64,000 bases of DNA, taken from contig NW_023998436.1 in NCBI RefSeq assembly GCF_014805625.2, positions 2,072,565 through 2,136,564 on the forward strand, given 5' to 3'. Below, in pieces: positions 24,969-36,845 of this stretch. The position numbers and the translations under genes were made by a program. Under the pieces are notes generated by a model. That model was not told where the DNA came from, ran no database searches, and saw only the letters and a program-made list of their open reading frames with translations. The stretch's first letter is position 1, and each line of letters starts with the position of its first letter. The stretch comes from Glossina fuscipes. Lineage: Eukaryota; Arthropoda; Insecta; Diptera; Glossinidae.

Positions 24969-25804
24969 GTATTAATTAAGTGCAAAAAAGGTGTGGCGAG
25001 ATCTCTAACGACACTCACACACATTGATAAATGCCCCGCATTTAATTAAGCGACAATATCTTCGTATGGCATCCTTTGAATGCGGACATATTATTTCAAA
25101 GTCGGCGATAGTCAAATCGGATCAAGGAAAATTTATTAAAAATGTACTTACTTGAAGAACTTGTTCCTCTTTCTTCATTCTGGCCAACATTGTTCCTTGC
25201 CACTCTGAACAAACATCGTAGACCATAGGATAGCTAAAGCCTGTATGAGAACACTGATAATACAATCCATGTTTAATTGGTGCATACGACGTAGGAGCGT
25301 TCTATACGAAGCTGTAGATTCGCAGAACTGCAAACGCATGAATTTCATTTCAAATGCGTAGAGAAAATCAGTGTTAAACTATAAAAGAATAAGGAAAAAT
25401 TCAGTAAAAGCAAAGCTGCATGCCGACATTGAAAAAAAATCGTACTCTTTCAACAATCAGAGAACATACGTAAAAATAAAAATAAAATAAGAAATTTGCT
25501 TCACTGAATTTTCGAAATTTTTTTCCTCGTCATTTAAAGTCTTGGCACAAATTGGACTTACCTCTCAATTATATTTAATACTAATATATCTTGAACGAAT
25601 TCCTTAGCTTGAAGGTCTTTCGCAACGTACGTTTTCGATGAGAATCAGAAAACTATTGAATGAAAAATATTAAACGGTTTTCAATGTGAAAAATTCATAA
25701 AACTATGTTCGCTCGGCCTACTATGCAGAATTTTTGTTCAAAGTTGAAATGAAACAAGTAAGAAAATTATATAGGACCGCACGTGAATAATTTTAAATTG
25801 AAGG
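24969..25804 (-). repeat. Right arm of 2.6-kb inverted repeat
   Basis: Inverted partner of 23207-24018. This arm keeps the better-preserved coding-like block (about 25152-25300, minus strand). Its outer edge includes an AAACAAGTAAGAAAATTATA end typical of the interspersed repeats in this window. Confidence 0.9.
25152..25302 (-). pseudogene. Exon-like fragment, unidentified protein (right arm)
   Basis: Open on the minus strand, reading NAPTSYAPIKHGLYYQCS, then GFSYPMVYDVCSEWQG, MLARMKKEEQVLQ, and ending at a consensus donor CAA|GTAAGT at 25151. I do not recognise the family. An in-frame stop lies just upstream of the Asn, so the acceptor is probably TATAG|AAC. The left arm (about 23665-23800) holds a frameshifted copy. 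It may be a captured gene fragment or a piece of a real multi-exon gene. Confidence 0.45.
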
Positions 25805-26180
25805 TTTCAATTGTTTTCAATTTTTTTATTTTCATTTTTCTTTTTTTATTTACTGAGTTTACTTTGTGGTGTGGACGTGTCGTTGAAACGATTTGGCCCA
25901 TTTTCAATACCAACCTGCATGCAAGAACTTCCACTGTTTTTGCCAAATTAGAAGGCGTTACCTGCACTTTCGCGGCCAGGAGAATTTTTGCAACGGACAT
26001 TACACAGATGGACAGACAGTCAAACGGACAAGCGGATAGACAGAAATACTTAAATCGATTTAGAATTTGATGCTGATCAAAAATATGCACACTTTGTGGG
26101 TTCTCTGATGTTTTCTTCTGGGCGTTGCAAACCTTTTGACAAAATGAATGCACCTCTTCTCCTTCGGTGATGGGTATAAA
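25800..26180 (+). repeat. Family B fragment (3' module)
   Basis: Carries the module with TGGACAGACAGTC, AATTTGATGCTGATCAAAAA, TTCTTCTGGGCGTTGCAAAC and the GATGGGTATAAA end. It is joined directly to the outer edge of the 2.6-kb inverted repeat. Confidence 0.72.
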
Positions 26181-26250
26181 AAAAAAACAGATTTTCTTTA
26201 ATGGCTATTACGTAAATAAAATAAAAAAATAAATCTCTCATACATAATCC

Positions 26251-26260
26251 NNNNNNNNNN
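26251..26260. other. Assembly gap (10 N)
   Basis: Ten Ns. The true size is unknown, so the order of repeats across 26.18-26.37 kb is uncertain. Confidence 0.99.
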
Positions 26261-26367
26261 CCTGTTTTTATGTCAAGTTAATATTATTCCTTTCCAAACA
26301 AAGGCTTGCTTTCCGTAAGAATGGTTGTATCTGAGAAGTTCGAAATACGTATATGTACGAGTGGTAT

Positions 26368-27066
26368 GAGAATTACTATTACGGGTCAATTTTCATCATA
26401 AGATACTAAAACTTTCTGCCGTAAAAAATTTCATGGAAATCCATATACAAAAAAAAAAAAAAGATTCCGTGATGGTTCAAATTTCGTGTTGTTAATTTTT
26501 TTTTGTCTTAAGTAACAATTATGGCATATAAAAATTTACACTTTTCTGCCCTACAAAGGATCAGTTTTTAGTGAAAGCCGATGTGAACGGCAACATCCAA
26601 TAAATAGGCTGAGATGGTTTAAACTTGGTACAGTTGATTTGGACTCATTTTCATCATTAGGCATTGAAAATCAGACCTTCTTGTCATATTAACAAGGATG
26701 TTCGTCATGTGAGAGGGGTTCAAAAAAATACCCGAACCTAGTATTATTACTAAGCCACATTTGTCAAGAAGTTTTCACAATTGCAATTTTTTCTGTATAA
26801 CGACTTTTCAAAAAAACAACGTATTATGGTGAGTAGTCAAAAAAAAGGACTCATCCAAACCATTTTCAATAGCGTTCATCTTTGGGTCAAAACATGTTAC
26901 TGTATAAAATTTTGGCAAAATATATCAAAAATTGCGATTTGTAGCTTGAACGCAAATTTTCATGAACCGACATAGGACAGACAGACGGACAGACAGGATT
27001 GGATCGATTCATAATTTCCAGTTGCTTGTGTCATAACAAACCGAATTTTTGTATACGGTGGGGTAC
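26368..27066 (+). repeat. Family A interspersed repeat (5' end missing)
   Basis: TACGGGTCAATTTTCATCAT, then GATTTGTAGCTTGAACGCAA, GACAGACGGACAGACAGG and the CATAACAAACCG tail. The N gap lies about 110 bp upstream. Confidence 0.7.
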
Positions 27067-27109
27067 AAAAAACATAACTATGCGATCGGAATTCTCTACG
27101 GTTAAATTT

Positions 27110-27700
27110 GATGGCAAATTGCTACAACATATCACTTTTCATCCTGAAACATTAATAATCGAACCTTATTGCTGAAAACCCTTATATGGAATAGTGTGCA
27201 AGGAATATACTAATGCGCTTCAAATTTTCTCTACCTAATTTTTGTGTCAAGCTAGTATGATGGACAAATCTTCGCCGTAAAATGTTAAGAACAAAAAATT
27301 TTTCGCATATAACGGTGTAGATATCATGAGAATTCTTATATTCCATTGAATCCAAAAATAGATTTACGTGACTCATATTTTTACCTGATATTACAAAGTA
27401 AGAATAGTTATATGCTAGGGGTTTGAAAAAATTGTTCACACTAATTTACAATACTGCGATACTATTACTCAGCGGTTGCTTAGCTTCTCTTTTTTGTTAA
27501 TTTCAATACAATATTTTTTCATATTAACGACTTTCCCATACAAAATCTTATATGCATCAAATTTTAAAAAAATTTTTCAAAGAGATATTTGGACTTGTAG
27601 GCTAGACACAAGAAAGCAAGAAGACAAACGAAGGATAGGCGGATGGACGGACAGACAAACTCAGTGATTCCGTTAAATGAATTGTGGATCTATCTCAAGC
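27110..27700 (+). repeat. Family A-related repeat, degraded
   Basis: Follows the previous copy in tandem. Only the order of weak blocks and the GGATGGACGGACAGACAAAC tail are recognisable. Confidence 0.45.
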
Positions 27701-27845
27701 ATATATATATGATATTGCATACATCCACGTAAATGTAATATGTGCTGCGTCACCGTCAGAATATAAAATAGTCTATCTATATTGAACATAATCCCGATGG
27801 CCCGCCTGTAATTCATAGAAAATGCAATAAAATTCCAGTCTATCC

Positions 27846-27851
27846 TTTATT
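27846..27851 (-). promoter_or_regulatory. Poly(A) signal of the Phactr-like ORF
   Basis: AATAAA on the minus strand, 55 bases beyond the TAA stop. It supports the ORF being a transcribed unit but may be chance in AT-rich DNA. Confidence 0.45.
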
Positions 27852-27905
27852 ACCGAAAAAAAATTGTGGTGGGGGTTTTCTATATTCTTCTTCTTAATAA
27901 TAGCA

Positions 27906-29039
27906 TTAAAGTTCAAAAGCCTTATGAAAATTGATTAAATGGCGACTGCTCCTGTGTACCTCCATTTCAGATGTTTTGAATTTATTCAGTTCTTTGCATA
28001 TGGCAGCCCTTTCCTTTAGCGTCCATTTTTTCCATGACTTATAACCTCGACGATCATAATCATGAGCTTGGGCCACTTTCACGTCATCATTAAAACGTAT
28101 TATCTTTTTTTCTTTTAACTCTTTGACAGCGGATGTGTGCGTCTCCAACATATCACTCTGTATAAGTTGTTCGGCTGTAGGACGTATAGACAATTGCTTT
28201 ATTAGTTGCGCAACAATAATTTCTTCTCTTTCTTGCATATGGGGAGGTTGTTGTTTGTTGGAATTTGATCGCAATTTTAACGATAGGGATGCTTTGCTTG
28301 CTCTATTGAATTGCGTTACCTTGTCGTCACTGCGACATATTCCATAGCGGCCGTTTTTGTCTCTGACACTTCCCGTCATCGGTATCAAAATGGATTTTGC
28401 ATTGTCTACCTTTTCCATTGTCGGCGCTAAAGGTATATTAAATACTTGTAATCTCTTAAGTCTATTATTAGTGACATACTGTCCAAAGATGAAGGGGCAT
28501 TGACTGATTGAAGTGCTCCGATGATAGTCGTTATTCCTGGTGGCAAGTCGTTTTCGCAATTGTTCAGCTAATAACGGATATTTTGGTAAAGTAGTTGGCT
28601 GTAGACCTATAGCATTTGCCATTGATTGGTCATTATCACCCGAATTATGGACTGAAACACTGCTATTATCATAGGATGCAATTGAACCGTTGGTAGCGAT
28701 GCAGTTATTCTTCATACTATTGGCAATGGTATTCTCATAAAGCGAATCGTCACAATTTCGTTGAATATTTCTTAATGGACTTGATGGGAACACTGGACAT
28801 TCTTGCATAAGTTCTTTACCATTGTTATGCATCAAAATTTTAACCTCGACGGATTTCGGAATCAATATTTTTGAGAACTTTGTGCACTTTGAGAATCTTT
28901 CATTCGTCTTATTTTCTCGCCACTTCCATGGTTTCAGTATACGTCCTAATGTATTTAATTTACTTTTATGTACCATAAGCGATGGGGTGCTTCCAGATGC
29001 GAAACTAGTTTCTCGACATTCCAGAACGCTTCCGGACAT
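27906..29039 (-). CDS. Phactr-like (phosphatase and actin regulator) protein, probable retrogene
   Basis: An intact, intronless ORF of 377 codons. Phactr proteins bind G-actin through RPEL repeats and protein phosphatase 1 through their C-terminal domain. Seen here: an N-terminal Phactr-type basic segment TLGRILKPWKWR (30-41); one good RPEL repeat LSIRPTAEQLIQSDML (283-298); weak relics of other RPEL repeats (about 64-80 and 251-268); then the PP1-binding end with RVxF-like IIRF (313-316), DYDRR (327-331), Trp336/Trp339, SEMEVH (357-362) and SRHLINFH (365-372). Family members are usually longer, multi-exon genes, so a short single-exon copy suggests retroposition. Divergence is high, yet the frame is open throughout. 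The start has A at -3. A poly(A) signal follows 55 bases after the stop. No poly(A) tract or target-site duplication was found. Confidence 0.85.
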   Translation of the reverse strand: MSGSVLECRETSFASGSTPSLMVHKSKLNTLGRILKPWKWRENKTNERFSKCTKFSKILIPKSVEVKILMHNNGKELMQECPVFPSSPLRNIQRNCDDSLYENTIANSMKNNCIATNGSIASYDNSSVSVHNSGDNDQSMANAIGLQPTTLPKYPLLAEQLRKRLATRNNDYHRSTSISQCPFIFGQYVTNNRLKRLQVFNIPLAPTMEKVDNAKSILIPMTGSVRDKNGRYGICRSDDKVTQFNRASKASLSLKLRSNSNKQQPPHMQEREEIIVAQLIKQLSIRPTAEQLIQSDMLETHTSAVKELKEKKIIRFNDDVKVAQAHDYDRRGYKSWKKWTLKERAAICKELNKFKTSEMEVHRSSRHLINFHKAFEL

Positions 29040-30419
29040 CTTAAGGGCACTTCCAAAATAGAATGTTGTCTTTGATGATTGTTAGCTTTGAAAAGATTTC
29101 AATTCCTTAAACTAAAACGCAACCCATTGGCATTTGAATTAGAATTTAAGTCGTCTGTTTATGCACTTCTTTAAAAACCGTAGGATATGTAATAAGAGAT
29201 TATTATAAATAAAAAAAAATAAAAAATTATATATATATATATATACATATATATATGTGTAGAGAATTAAAATTTAATTCTCTTCTTCTTCTTCTGCCAT
29301 TCAGAAAATTAACAAACGGATATATGCTGTGTTGTGTAAAAACGGCTCAATGTGAACACAAAGTTTTTTGTTTGGGCCCTAGTAAAGTTGCAGTTCAGAT
29401 TTGTTATATAATATTATTATATATTTAATTTACTGTTTGTTTGACTAACGTAACTTTTATTTTTTTAATTTTTATTGAAATAGGAATATTACTCTTCCGC
29501 CAGGTGCGATAGTATACATTTCGTAATGTAAGAAGTAACGTAATACATGAGTATAGAGTGTCATATGAAAGAACTGATAAGTTCGTGAGTAAAAAGAGTG
29601 TGAAAGAGAGTAGATTCATAATTTGGCTGTGTGAAGACCAAAATCTCAGAATCGTTTTAGTCAACCACTTTGATTCTTTCTGTACATAGTATTCTTCCTA
29701 TTATTATGATTATTAATCTAATATTATATAAGTTCATTTGATATTGGATTAGTTTAAGTATATAAATTTCTTATTAGCCCCTTTTAGATTATATTGGTAT
29801 AAGTTTTATATTATATTGGTTTCTAACGAATTATCTTCTATGTACTGATGTGAGCATTATTTCGAATTATCTTATATGTATGTATTGCTATACGCTTTAA
29901 AAATGTTCACTCGCCTTACGTATGTGCACTTTCTCAATGTACATATAGATAAATTCTCGGCGAACTGCCGAAGTGTAGGAACTATTTGTACGATTTGCCC
30001 AGAAACCAGAGGGGTTATGTCATTCGAAGCCAGCTGTCGCCATTTTCTCTGTCATGAGCGATGTTGCTCACTAACTAATAATCACCAACCAGTTGGTTTT
30101 GAATGTCATTCAGCTGAATTCGAATGTCATGTCAGCTGGCTTCGAATGTGATTACTAATTAATGGGCAACGTCGATCATAACAGATAGGTACAGAGAATA
30201 TGGCGATAGCATTTCCTCTTTCTTTCTCTTGGCAGCCGCCTTAACGAAAGGTTGTAAGTTTGGAAATACGGATAGATTCGCGAAGAGTTATCCTGGAAAC
30301 CAACGAGTGAGAATAGGAGGACTAGACTATGAGAACTGTGACGCATAACTGTAGGGCGAACGGTATAATCAGGGACAGAGTGAAGTCTAGGGCATCTGCT
30401 CATTGTTAGCAGGAAGCCT

Positions 30420-31500
30420 TACATCAATATACTTAAGGACGTCTATTGTAGATTTCTCGTTATTATAACCAAATTTACGCTTTATTTGATCAATTTTATG
30501 GAGTAGAAGTGGGTCAGAAGCGTAAGTAATATTCGATTTATAATAAGGAATTGAGGGCTTGGTTAGCCCGGCGAGCTAACCCCAGCAATCAGTTCGGCAA
30601 GAAAATTCCTATTTGGCAAAGAATTTTCAGTCTTTACAGCTGTAAACGTTTATATATCTTGATGGCATGATTTAAGAAAAGATTGCATAGTATGCCGCTA
30701 CGTTGCGTGAACGCAAAATGTCAAAAATGTTGTGATCATAAAAATCTCATATAAACAATTTGTGAAGTGCGGAGTAGAAGTGACAACATTTGGACCGATT
30801 TGATGAGGAGATTGTATAGTATGTGTACCGCAAGGGCTTTTAGCTATGTTAATTTTAAATAGGTGATCATTACATATCTTGTGATTATACATAAACCTGT
30901 TAATAAAGCAAATAATGTCTCGTTTGAGTCCGCTTAAGCGTCGACCATAAGTTCAGTTATTCCAACTGAGTGCTTCTTGTCGATTGCCCTCAAACCAGCG
31001 GAAAACAAATCATTAAAATGAGATAGTCTGGAAAATGAAATTTAATCTTTGGTGGTATTGCCAAGAATGTCCATAGGACTGGGCATCCAGAAAAAATGAA
31101 AACAAATTGCATCAGATTTGAGGCCGTATAGTAAAGATCTGATTTCTAATATGTAAAGATGGATTTTAACTAAGGGAAATGATTGCAAACTGGATATGAC
31201 AGATTTACTCTCTGACATTATAAGGAATTTCTTCTAAAGCTGACCACTCGCTAAGCGGTTATTTTCCAGGATCGCATGACATTCAGACGAGAATATAAAG
31301 CCACAAGAGTGATTGGAGAAATAAGCTTCTATACTAATATTTGGAAGCCGAAAGCCACTACCGGCAGCACCGGACTTCGATTCATCGGTAAGGATGAGTG
31401 AAAGATGCTCCCATTTGATATTAACCAAGTTCAAGTAGTGATGACGCGCTTCTGCGGGCGTAACCAAAAGGAATGTGGAAAGAAAGGAGGGTAGCTATCT
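30420..31500 (-). pseudogene. I-like non-LTR element 3' end (RNase H and tail)
   Basis: Minus strand. RNase H blocks LILTDESKSGAAGSGFRLP and SSECHAILE lie within 31467-31234. About 400 bp on is the tail YNHKICNDHLFKINIAKSP (about 30.89-30.83 kb), resembling the Cys/His tail of I-clade ORF2. The TDGS glycine is replaced. Frame breaks separate the blocks. Confidence 0.65.
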
Positions 31501-32204
31501 ACATCAGTCCTTAGGATGTTAAAGTTAATCCCCTTGGATAGAACATTATTAGATGAAAAATTGGCGAGTAGACAAAATATTTCTTGTAGAGGCATAACAT
31601 TTAATCATAAAAAAGAGTGAAGGCCCATGAAATAACACAAATGGATTTCAGTACGTTTATGAGTTGGAAACATTCTTTAGTAATTTTGTCATCGTGAGCA
31701 ATAGGAAAAAGTTTCGAGGGTGTAATACATCTCTGCATGTGTATAGGATATATAAAATTTAATTCGGTAACAAAAATGAATACTTTAGCAGCACGTAGCA
31801 TGAAAAAGCGAATCGAGTTAGATACATTTTTGTCTAATTGTTTTTTTTGAAAATGCGATTACAATCCATTACTATCTCGTTACCAACTTTTTCACATTAA
31901 CTTTCCAAAACTAGTTAAAGCGTACGAAAAATTTGCTTAAAATTACCAAAAATCACATATAGATGTGACAGAGAAATTTTAATAAAATGGGTAAGGAAAA
32001 CACATCGCTGCCTTTCCCACCAAAGTTATAATAAAATTGTCTTATATTTAAAAAAAATCGTATTACACCAACAGTAATTTTGTACAAAAGTGAAATCTGC
32101 AAAATTTGGATCATCGATTTATGTATGGATTAAACTTATACTACATTAGGTTGCGTTGTGAACTCGTTTTCACATAAATACGCACTAGAAAAATATGCCC
32201 TTAT

Positions 32205-32315
32205 ATAGAAGTAAGATATGATTTTTCTGCTCTGTAATAAAAATAGGAATTGTGTTAAACAATATGGTTTAGGGTCAGCTATGCCCCTCTATAATGTTTT
32301 TACTTGTTACTTACT
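32205..32315 (-). repeat. Family A 5' end fragment
   Basis: ATATGGTTTAGGGTCAGC, then TATAATGTTTTTACTTGTTA: a truncated minus-strand copy. Confidence 0.5.
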
Positions 32316-33169
32316 GCTTTAAGTCATTTATAGGACATATAATTAATTAAAAAAATTTTCCAAGTCAATGCAAACATATCAACATTTTTGTTATCGAATT
32401 CATATAAAATTTCATGTTCATAATAAATTTTCATTATTACTTGTGTTATTCGTGAAATAAAAGCAGTTTTATGTGGAAAAATGGAAAAAATAGATCTGCC
32501 AAGATTTAATTTTTACCACAGGTCGTTGTTTACATATTTTTAAATGAAAATGGCACGAACCAATATCTAAAATACAGGAGCATTAATGTTGCTATTTTAT
32601 ATCACTTATTTGATTATCTTAAATTTCGTAAACGTGCTACTAGACTATAATGCCATGAATGTAAAATATATTCTACTTAGTGTCCTTTTTCTTACATTAA
32701 AAAAATTGATTCTCCCCAATCTACTATTTCTTACATCAGGAAAATAGATTCTCATCCATCAGTCTGCTTTTTTTTATATGAAAAAAGAAGGAAAAGAAGT
32801 GGAAGAAGAAAAATTTGAGCTCTTTTTTTTCTTTATAGACACCTCATTTACTTTATTCAATTTCGTTTCACTTGAAAAGTTTGTCAATCAACCGCAGTAA
32901 ACCGTTCAACGACAATCTAGCTGAATGCACGCTTTAAGCACGTTTTTGATGGGAAAATCTTGTTAATCTTATTGATTGATTTGATTTATGATTTGAAGCT
33001 GTTGCAGAGCTAATAAAAAGCTACTAAATGTGTTGAAATGATTAATGCGTTCAGAAATTTGCAATTCATTGAAATTATGCACATTCATATGTCAAACTAG
33101 CATCGAAAAATGTCTAATCGAAAAGAAGTAACAACATTACAGTGGGACACGGCCTGCTATTAAACCTTC

Positions 33170-33540
33170 TTTAGAACTTCGCTTAATACAATGACATTTG
33201 AAGATAAGCTGTTATATGCGAAGTGGGTAAAATAGTAGTCCGATCCGAAGCGTTTTCAAGAACCTTTTGTCCTTGTGCCAAAAGATGTCGTTGATTCCAA
33301 ACTTCATTAAAATACCTCAAAAGTACATGGGCAGACATGAGACGGACAGACCAGTTTTGATCGATTCAGAAAACGGTTCTTAACGCTTTCTGGATGTACA
33401 TCGTATATACCGCGACGGACGGACAAAAAATGATCAGAATCATTTTCTGAATCGATTGATACGATAAAACGTCGATGTATTTCAAATCCTTCTGAGTTTT
33501 TCATATGTCGGTACTAACTTAATGTACCACAATAGATTAG
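33170..33540 (+). repeat. Family A tail fragments in opposite orientations
   Basis: GCAGACATGAGACGGACAGACC is followed by a GATTCAGAAAACGGTTCTTA block and a partly repeated second tail. Degraded. Confidence 0.45.
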
Positions 33541-34091
33541 GTAGAGAAATGAAGGAATAAAAGCTTCATAGTCTCTGGTAGAAAAAGAGAAAAGGGAAAA
33601 AGAGAAAGGGAAAAATAGTCGTATAAGAGTAGTGTGTAACACGTATAATGCATTAAAAACAAATCACTAACACATCGAAATAATTTACAAAATCGTCATA
33701 AATACCTGACTTATAAAATCCGTAATGCGTACAGTAATAACAAAGTTATGGATTCACATATATTTACTCCTAAAAAGCGTATGGTATACTCATAAATATT
33801 ACAAACATGTGTACGTACACATTTACTTGCAAATTTTTGTTAGCATATGTAAGTCATCATGCTCGGTACACATTTAACAACATTGTGCAAACATAACGGT
33901 TACGGTTAAAAGAATTTCTTTTTTTTTTTTTGGATGGGTACATACCGTTAAGAGCATATGGAGGAGTAATGAGAATTTATTAGTAAAGCTTACATTGTTG
34001 ATGTTGCTTCATTTTCGATGACTCACACAAAGCTATATGACGTTTAGTGTATTTACTCACAAAGTTATATAAGTTTAGTATATTTATGCTA

Positions 34092-34343
34092 CTTACAGTG
34101 CATACGAATAAAACCACAAATATCGAACGTTTATATATCCAAATAAATGTAAATATATATATGTGTATATATATAAATATTTATTGCATATATGCACAGG
34201 AATACACGTATACGCTTACAGTGCACACGAGTAAAACCACAAATATCGAACGTATGTAGATCCAAATAAATGTAACTATATATATGTATATATATATATA
34301 TATAAATATTTATTACATATATGCACAGGAACGCACATATACC
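34092..34343. repeat. Two-copy tandem duplication, 123-bp unit
   Basis: CTTACAGTGCATACGAATAA at 34092 recurs as CTTACAGTGCACACGAGTAA at 34215. Each unit ends with ATATGCACAGGAA. The second copy is longer because its internal AT dinucleotide run expanded. Confidence 0.85.
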
Positions 34344-34811
34344 CGCATCGCATATTTTGATTGAAGGCTTTTAGCAAAAGTATTCACTTAATGCAAATTA
34401 CATGTGCATGCAATCATTTGCATCAAGAACTAAGTAAATAATTATTAATAAATTTAAATATATATATAAACTTAATGTACATACATATATATATATATAT
34501 ATAACACCTGTATTAATAAAGCCAAAATATGCAATATGAAGCATTGTGAAATATATTAAACTACGTCGTTGCGGAAAGTCATTAAGTGAAGATGAAAAGC
34601 ACAGACACAGTCTCTACACGCGTGGTTTGCCATATGCGGTTTAGTAAGATTCTCAACTCACAATAAACGCTATGCGTTGCTCGCCCTTATCGCAGGTTTT
34701 GTGAGTTTGATTATGTGTCGAAATTTCGCACTCCGCAGCATTAATCACCTAGAAGCTCTCAAACAAAAATTTTGTTATACAACAGATTCATTAAGTTAAG
34801 AAAACTACCAG

Positions 34812-35565
34812 AAACAAGTAAGAACATTATCGTCGGTCAAGGCCGATCATTAAATACATCACATTGTCTAAGACCATCCTTTTTCTTTTTACGAAATTAC
34901 TTTTATGGGTCAATTTTCATCACCACGTATTTAAACTTTGACTTTTCTGTCCTGTAAATGATCAACTTTCGTGAAAATCCACACGGTAGGATCCCAAAAA
35001 TAGGTCGAGATGGTCCAAGTTTAGGATAATTAATTTTTTTATGTTAAATTTCTATTATGATACGATTTTCATCATGAAGTACTGGAAATTAGATCTTGTT
35101 TCCCGTATGGATTTCCGATTTCGTTGTATGGGAGTAGGTTCAAAATTTCCGCCAGTCAGTCCAAAGTTTCCGTACCAATTTAGAATGGCGAAATACTACC
35201 ACTTAGTCACTTTTGTCGAGAAATTTTGAAAATGCAATTTTTTTCCATATAACGGCTTTTCAGAATAGGGTTTTGATTGGAAATGGACCGATTCGAGCTA
35301 TTTTCAATAGCGTTCGCCCTTGGATCAGAACACGTCACTGTACTAAATTTCATCAAAGTATTTCAAAAATTGCGACTTGCAGCTTGAACAAAAATTTACT
35401 ATGATTAACATTAGACGGACAGATATGTTCAGATCAATTCAGATTACGATACTAAATCGATTGGTATAATAAAAGAAGGATCTACCTTAAGCCCTTTTGC
35501 GTGCTACGTACGTCCGCACTAACTTAATACACCCTGTACCATAAGTGGTATATGGTATAAAAGCT
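34812..35565 (+). repeat. Family A interspersed repeat
   Basis: AACAAGTAAGAACATTATCG start, GGTCAAGGCCGATC, ATTGCGACTTGCAGCTTGAA and the ACCATAAGTGGTATATGG end. Confidence 0.8.
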
Positions 35566-35599
35566 AATAAGAAAACTACACACCGCTGCGAGCGAAATT

Positions 35600-36486
35600 T
35601 TTGTACTCATCAACTTAGTCTATGAAAGATTGAAAAAAGTAAGAATATAAATTTGTGCACTCCAAAATATTTGATGGGCGTGGCTGATTATTTTCATTTT
35701 TGTCGAATAATTTTGTGGAAATTTATATCGTGTCTTCGTTGTATAATATGTTTATTAGCAACGAGCAAGAGACACAGAAAGTTTTGGTTATATAAACGTG
35801 TGGGTGTTGCAGGCGTCTTCTTTAACCTGTTTGGGCCATTTTCCAGCCCTTTTGCAAATTTGCAGGCGATATCTTTGTTTTTGCGAACGGGAGAAACTTT
35901 ACCTTAGATGCTACATAGTTGGACAGACGGACAGATAAATGCTGTAATTGGCTAAAAACTTACATATATCCAGTTTTTGCAGTTTACTTCTGCGCCTTAT
36001 AAAAGCATTGAAAAAAAAATTAAATTTTGATAAACTATAATATTCAGCAGGCGTGTAAAATTTTGCGTATTTTCGTAGAGGTACTACATCATCTTCACAA
36101 AATTTACATCCAAATTTTTGTAGGTTTATCTGTGTGTGTGTCTATAGTTTATGGGTAATGAGCAAATAACCAATGTTTCATTACTTTTCACTGTTCTCAC
36201 TTTACATAGTATTGTAGGCGCCCATTTCCACCGATTTGACGCATTTTCAATATCAACCACCATTTCCAATGTTTCTGCCAATTTTGGTGTCACAGTTTCG
36301 TTTTTGTAGGGAGGAGACTGTTAACAATAGACGTTACATAGAAAAATAGACAGACATCCTTCAATTGATTTAAAATTAAGTGCTGTTCAAAAATATATAC
36401 ATACCTTGTGGAGCTTCTGAAGCTTACTTCTGGGCGTTGCAAACGTTTCGAGAATGAATATATCTGTCATCCTTCGTCATGGACTT
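35600..36486 (+). repeat. Family B interspersed repeat
   Basis: GATGGGCGTGGCTGATTATT block, ACGAGCAAGAGACACAGAAAG, both modules, and the TCATCCTTCGTCATGGACT end. Confidence 0.75.
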
Positions 36487-36845
36487 GGAGTTGCCCGAGG
36501 AATGCTAGCTGCCCAAAATGATAGATTGCTTGCCTGACGTTACATGAGTAGAAGTTAAGAAATTAAGAAGTTTCTTAATCAACTCATTTCTAAATAACAT
36601 AGAGATGTATTGAGTTCATGTTGATTAAGCGTTGTGTAAAGTGAAGTAAGAACTATATAAAAAAAAGTTTGATTCATTTTTGAAGCATATTTTAATGCTT
36701 TTACTTGCTTAATATACGTATATACAAGCGAAAAATGTATATTTTTCCTAGATAGTTTTATATCCGTTAGGGATGGTCATTATAAACATACTCGAAAACT
36801 TTTCTCGCAGAAAATTTTACAACAAAAGTACTTTTCGGATTTAAG

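Larger units (their letters stand above)
31501..34091. other. AT-rich non-coding stretch
   Basis: Apart from the family A fragments noted, I see only AT-rich sequence with no coding signal. Confidence 0.55.

Noticed and set aside
28123..29061. Plus-strand ORFs opposite the Phactr-like gene
   Set aside because: Antisense shadows without domains.
29876..30151. Cys/His-containing 91-codon ORF
   Set aside because: Cys and His spacing does not match a zinc finger, and part of it comes from a short GAATGTCAT direct repeat.
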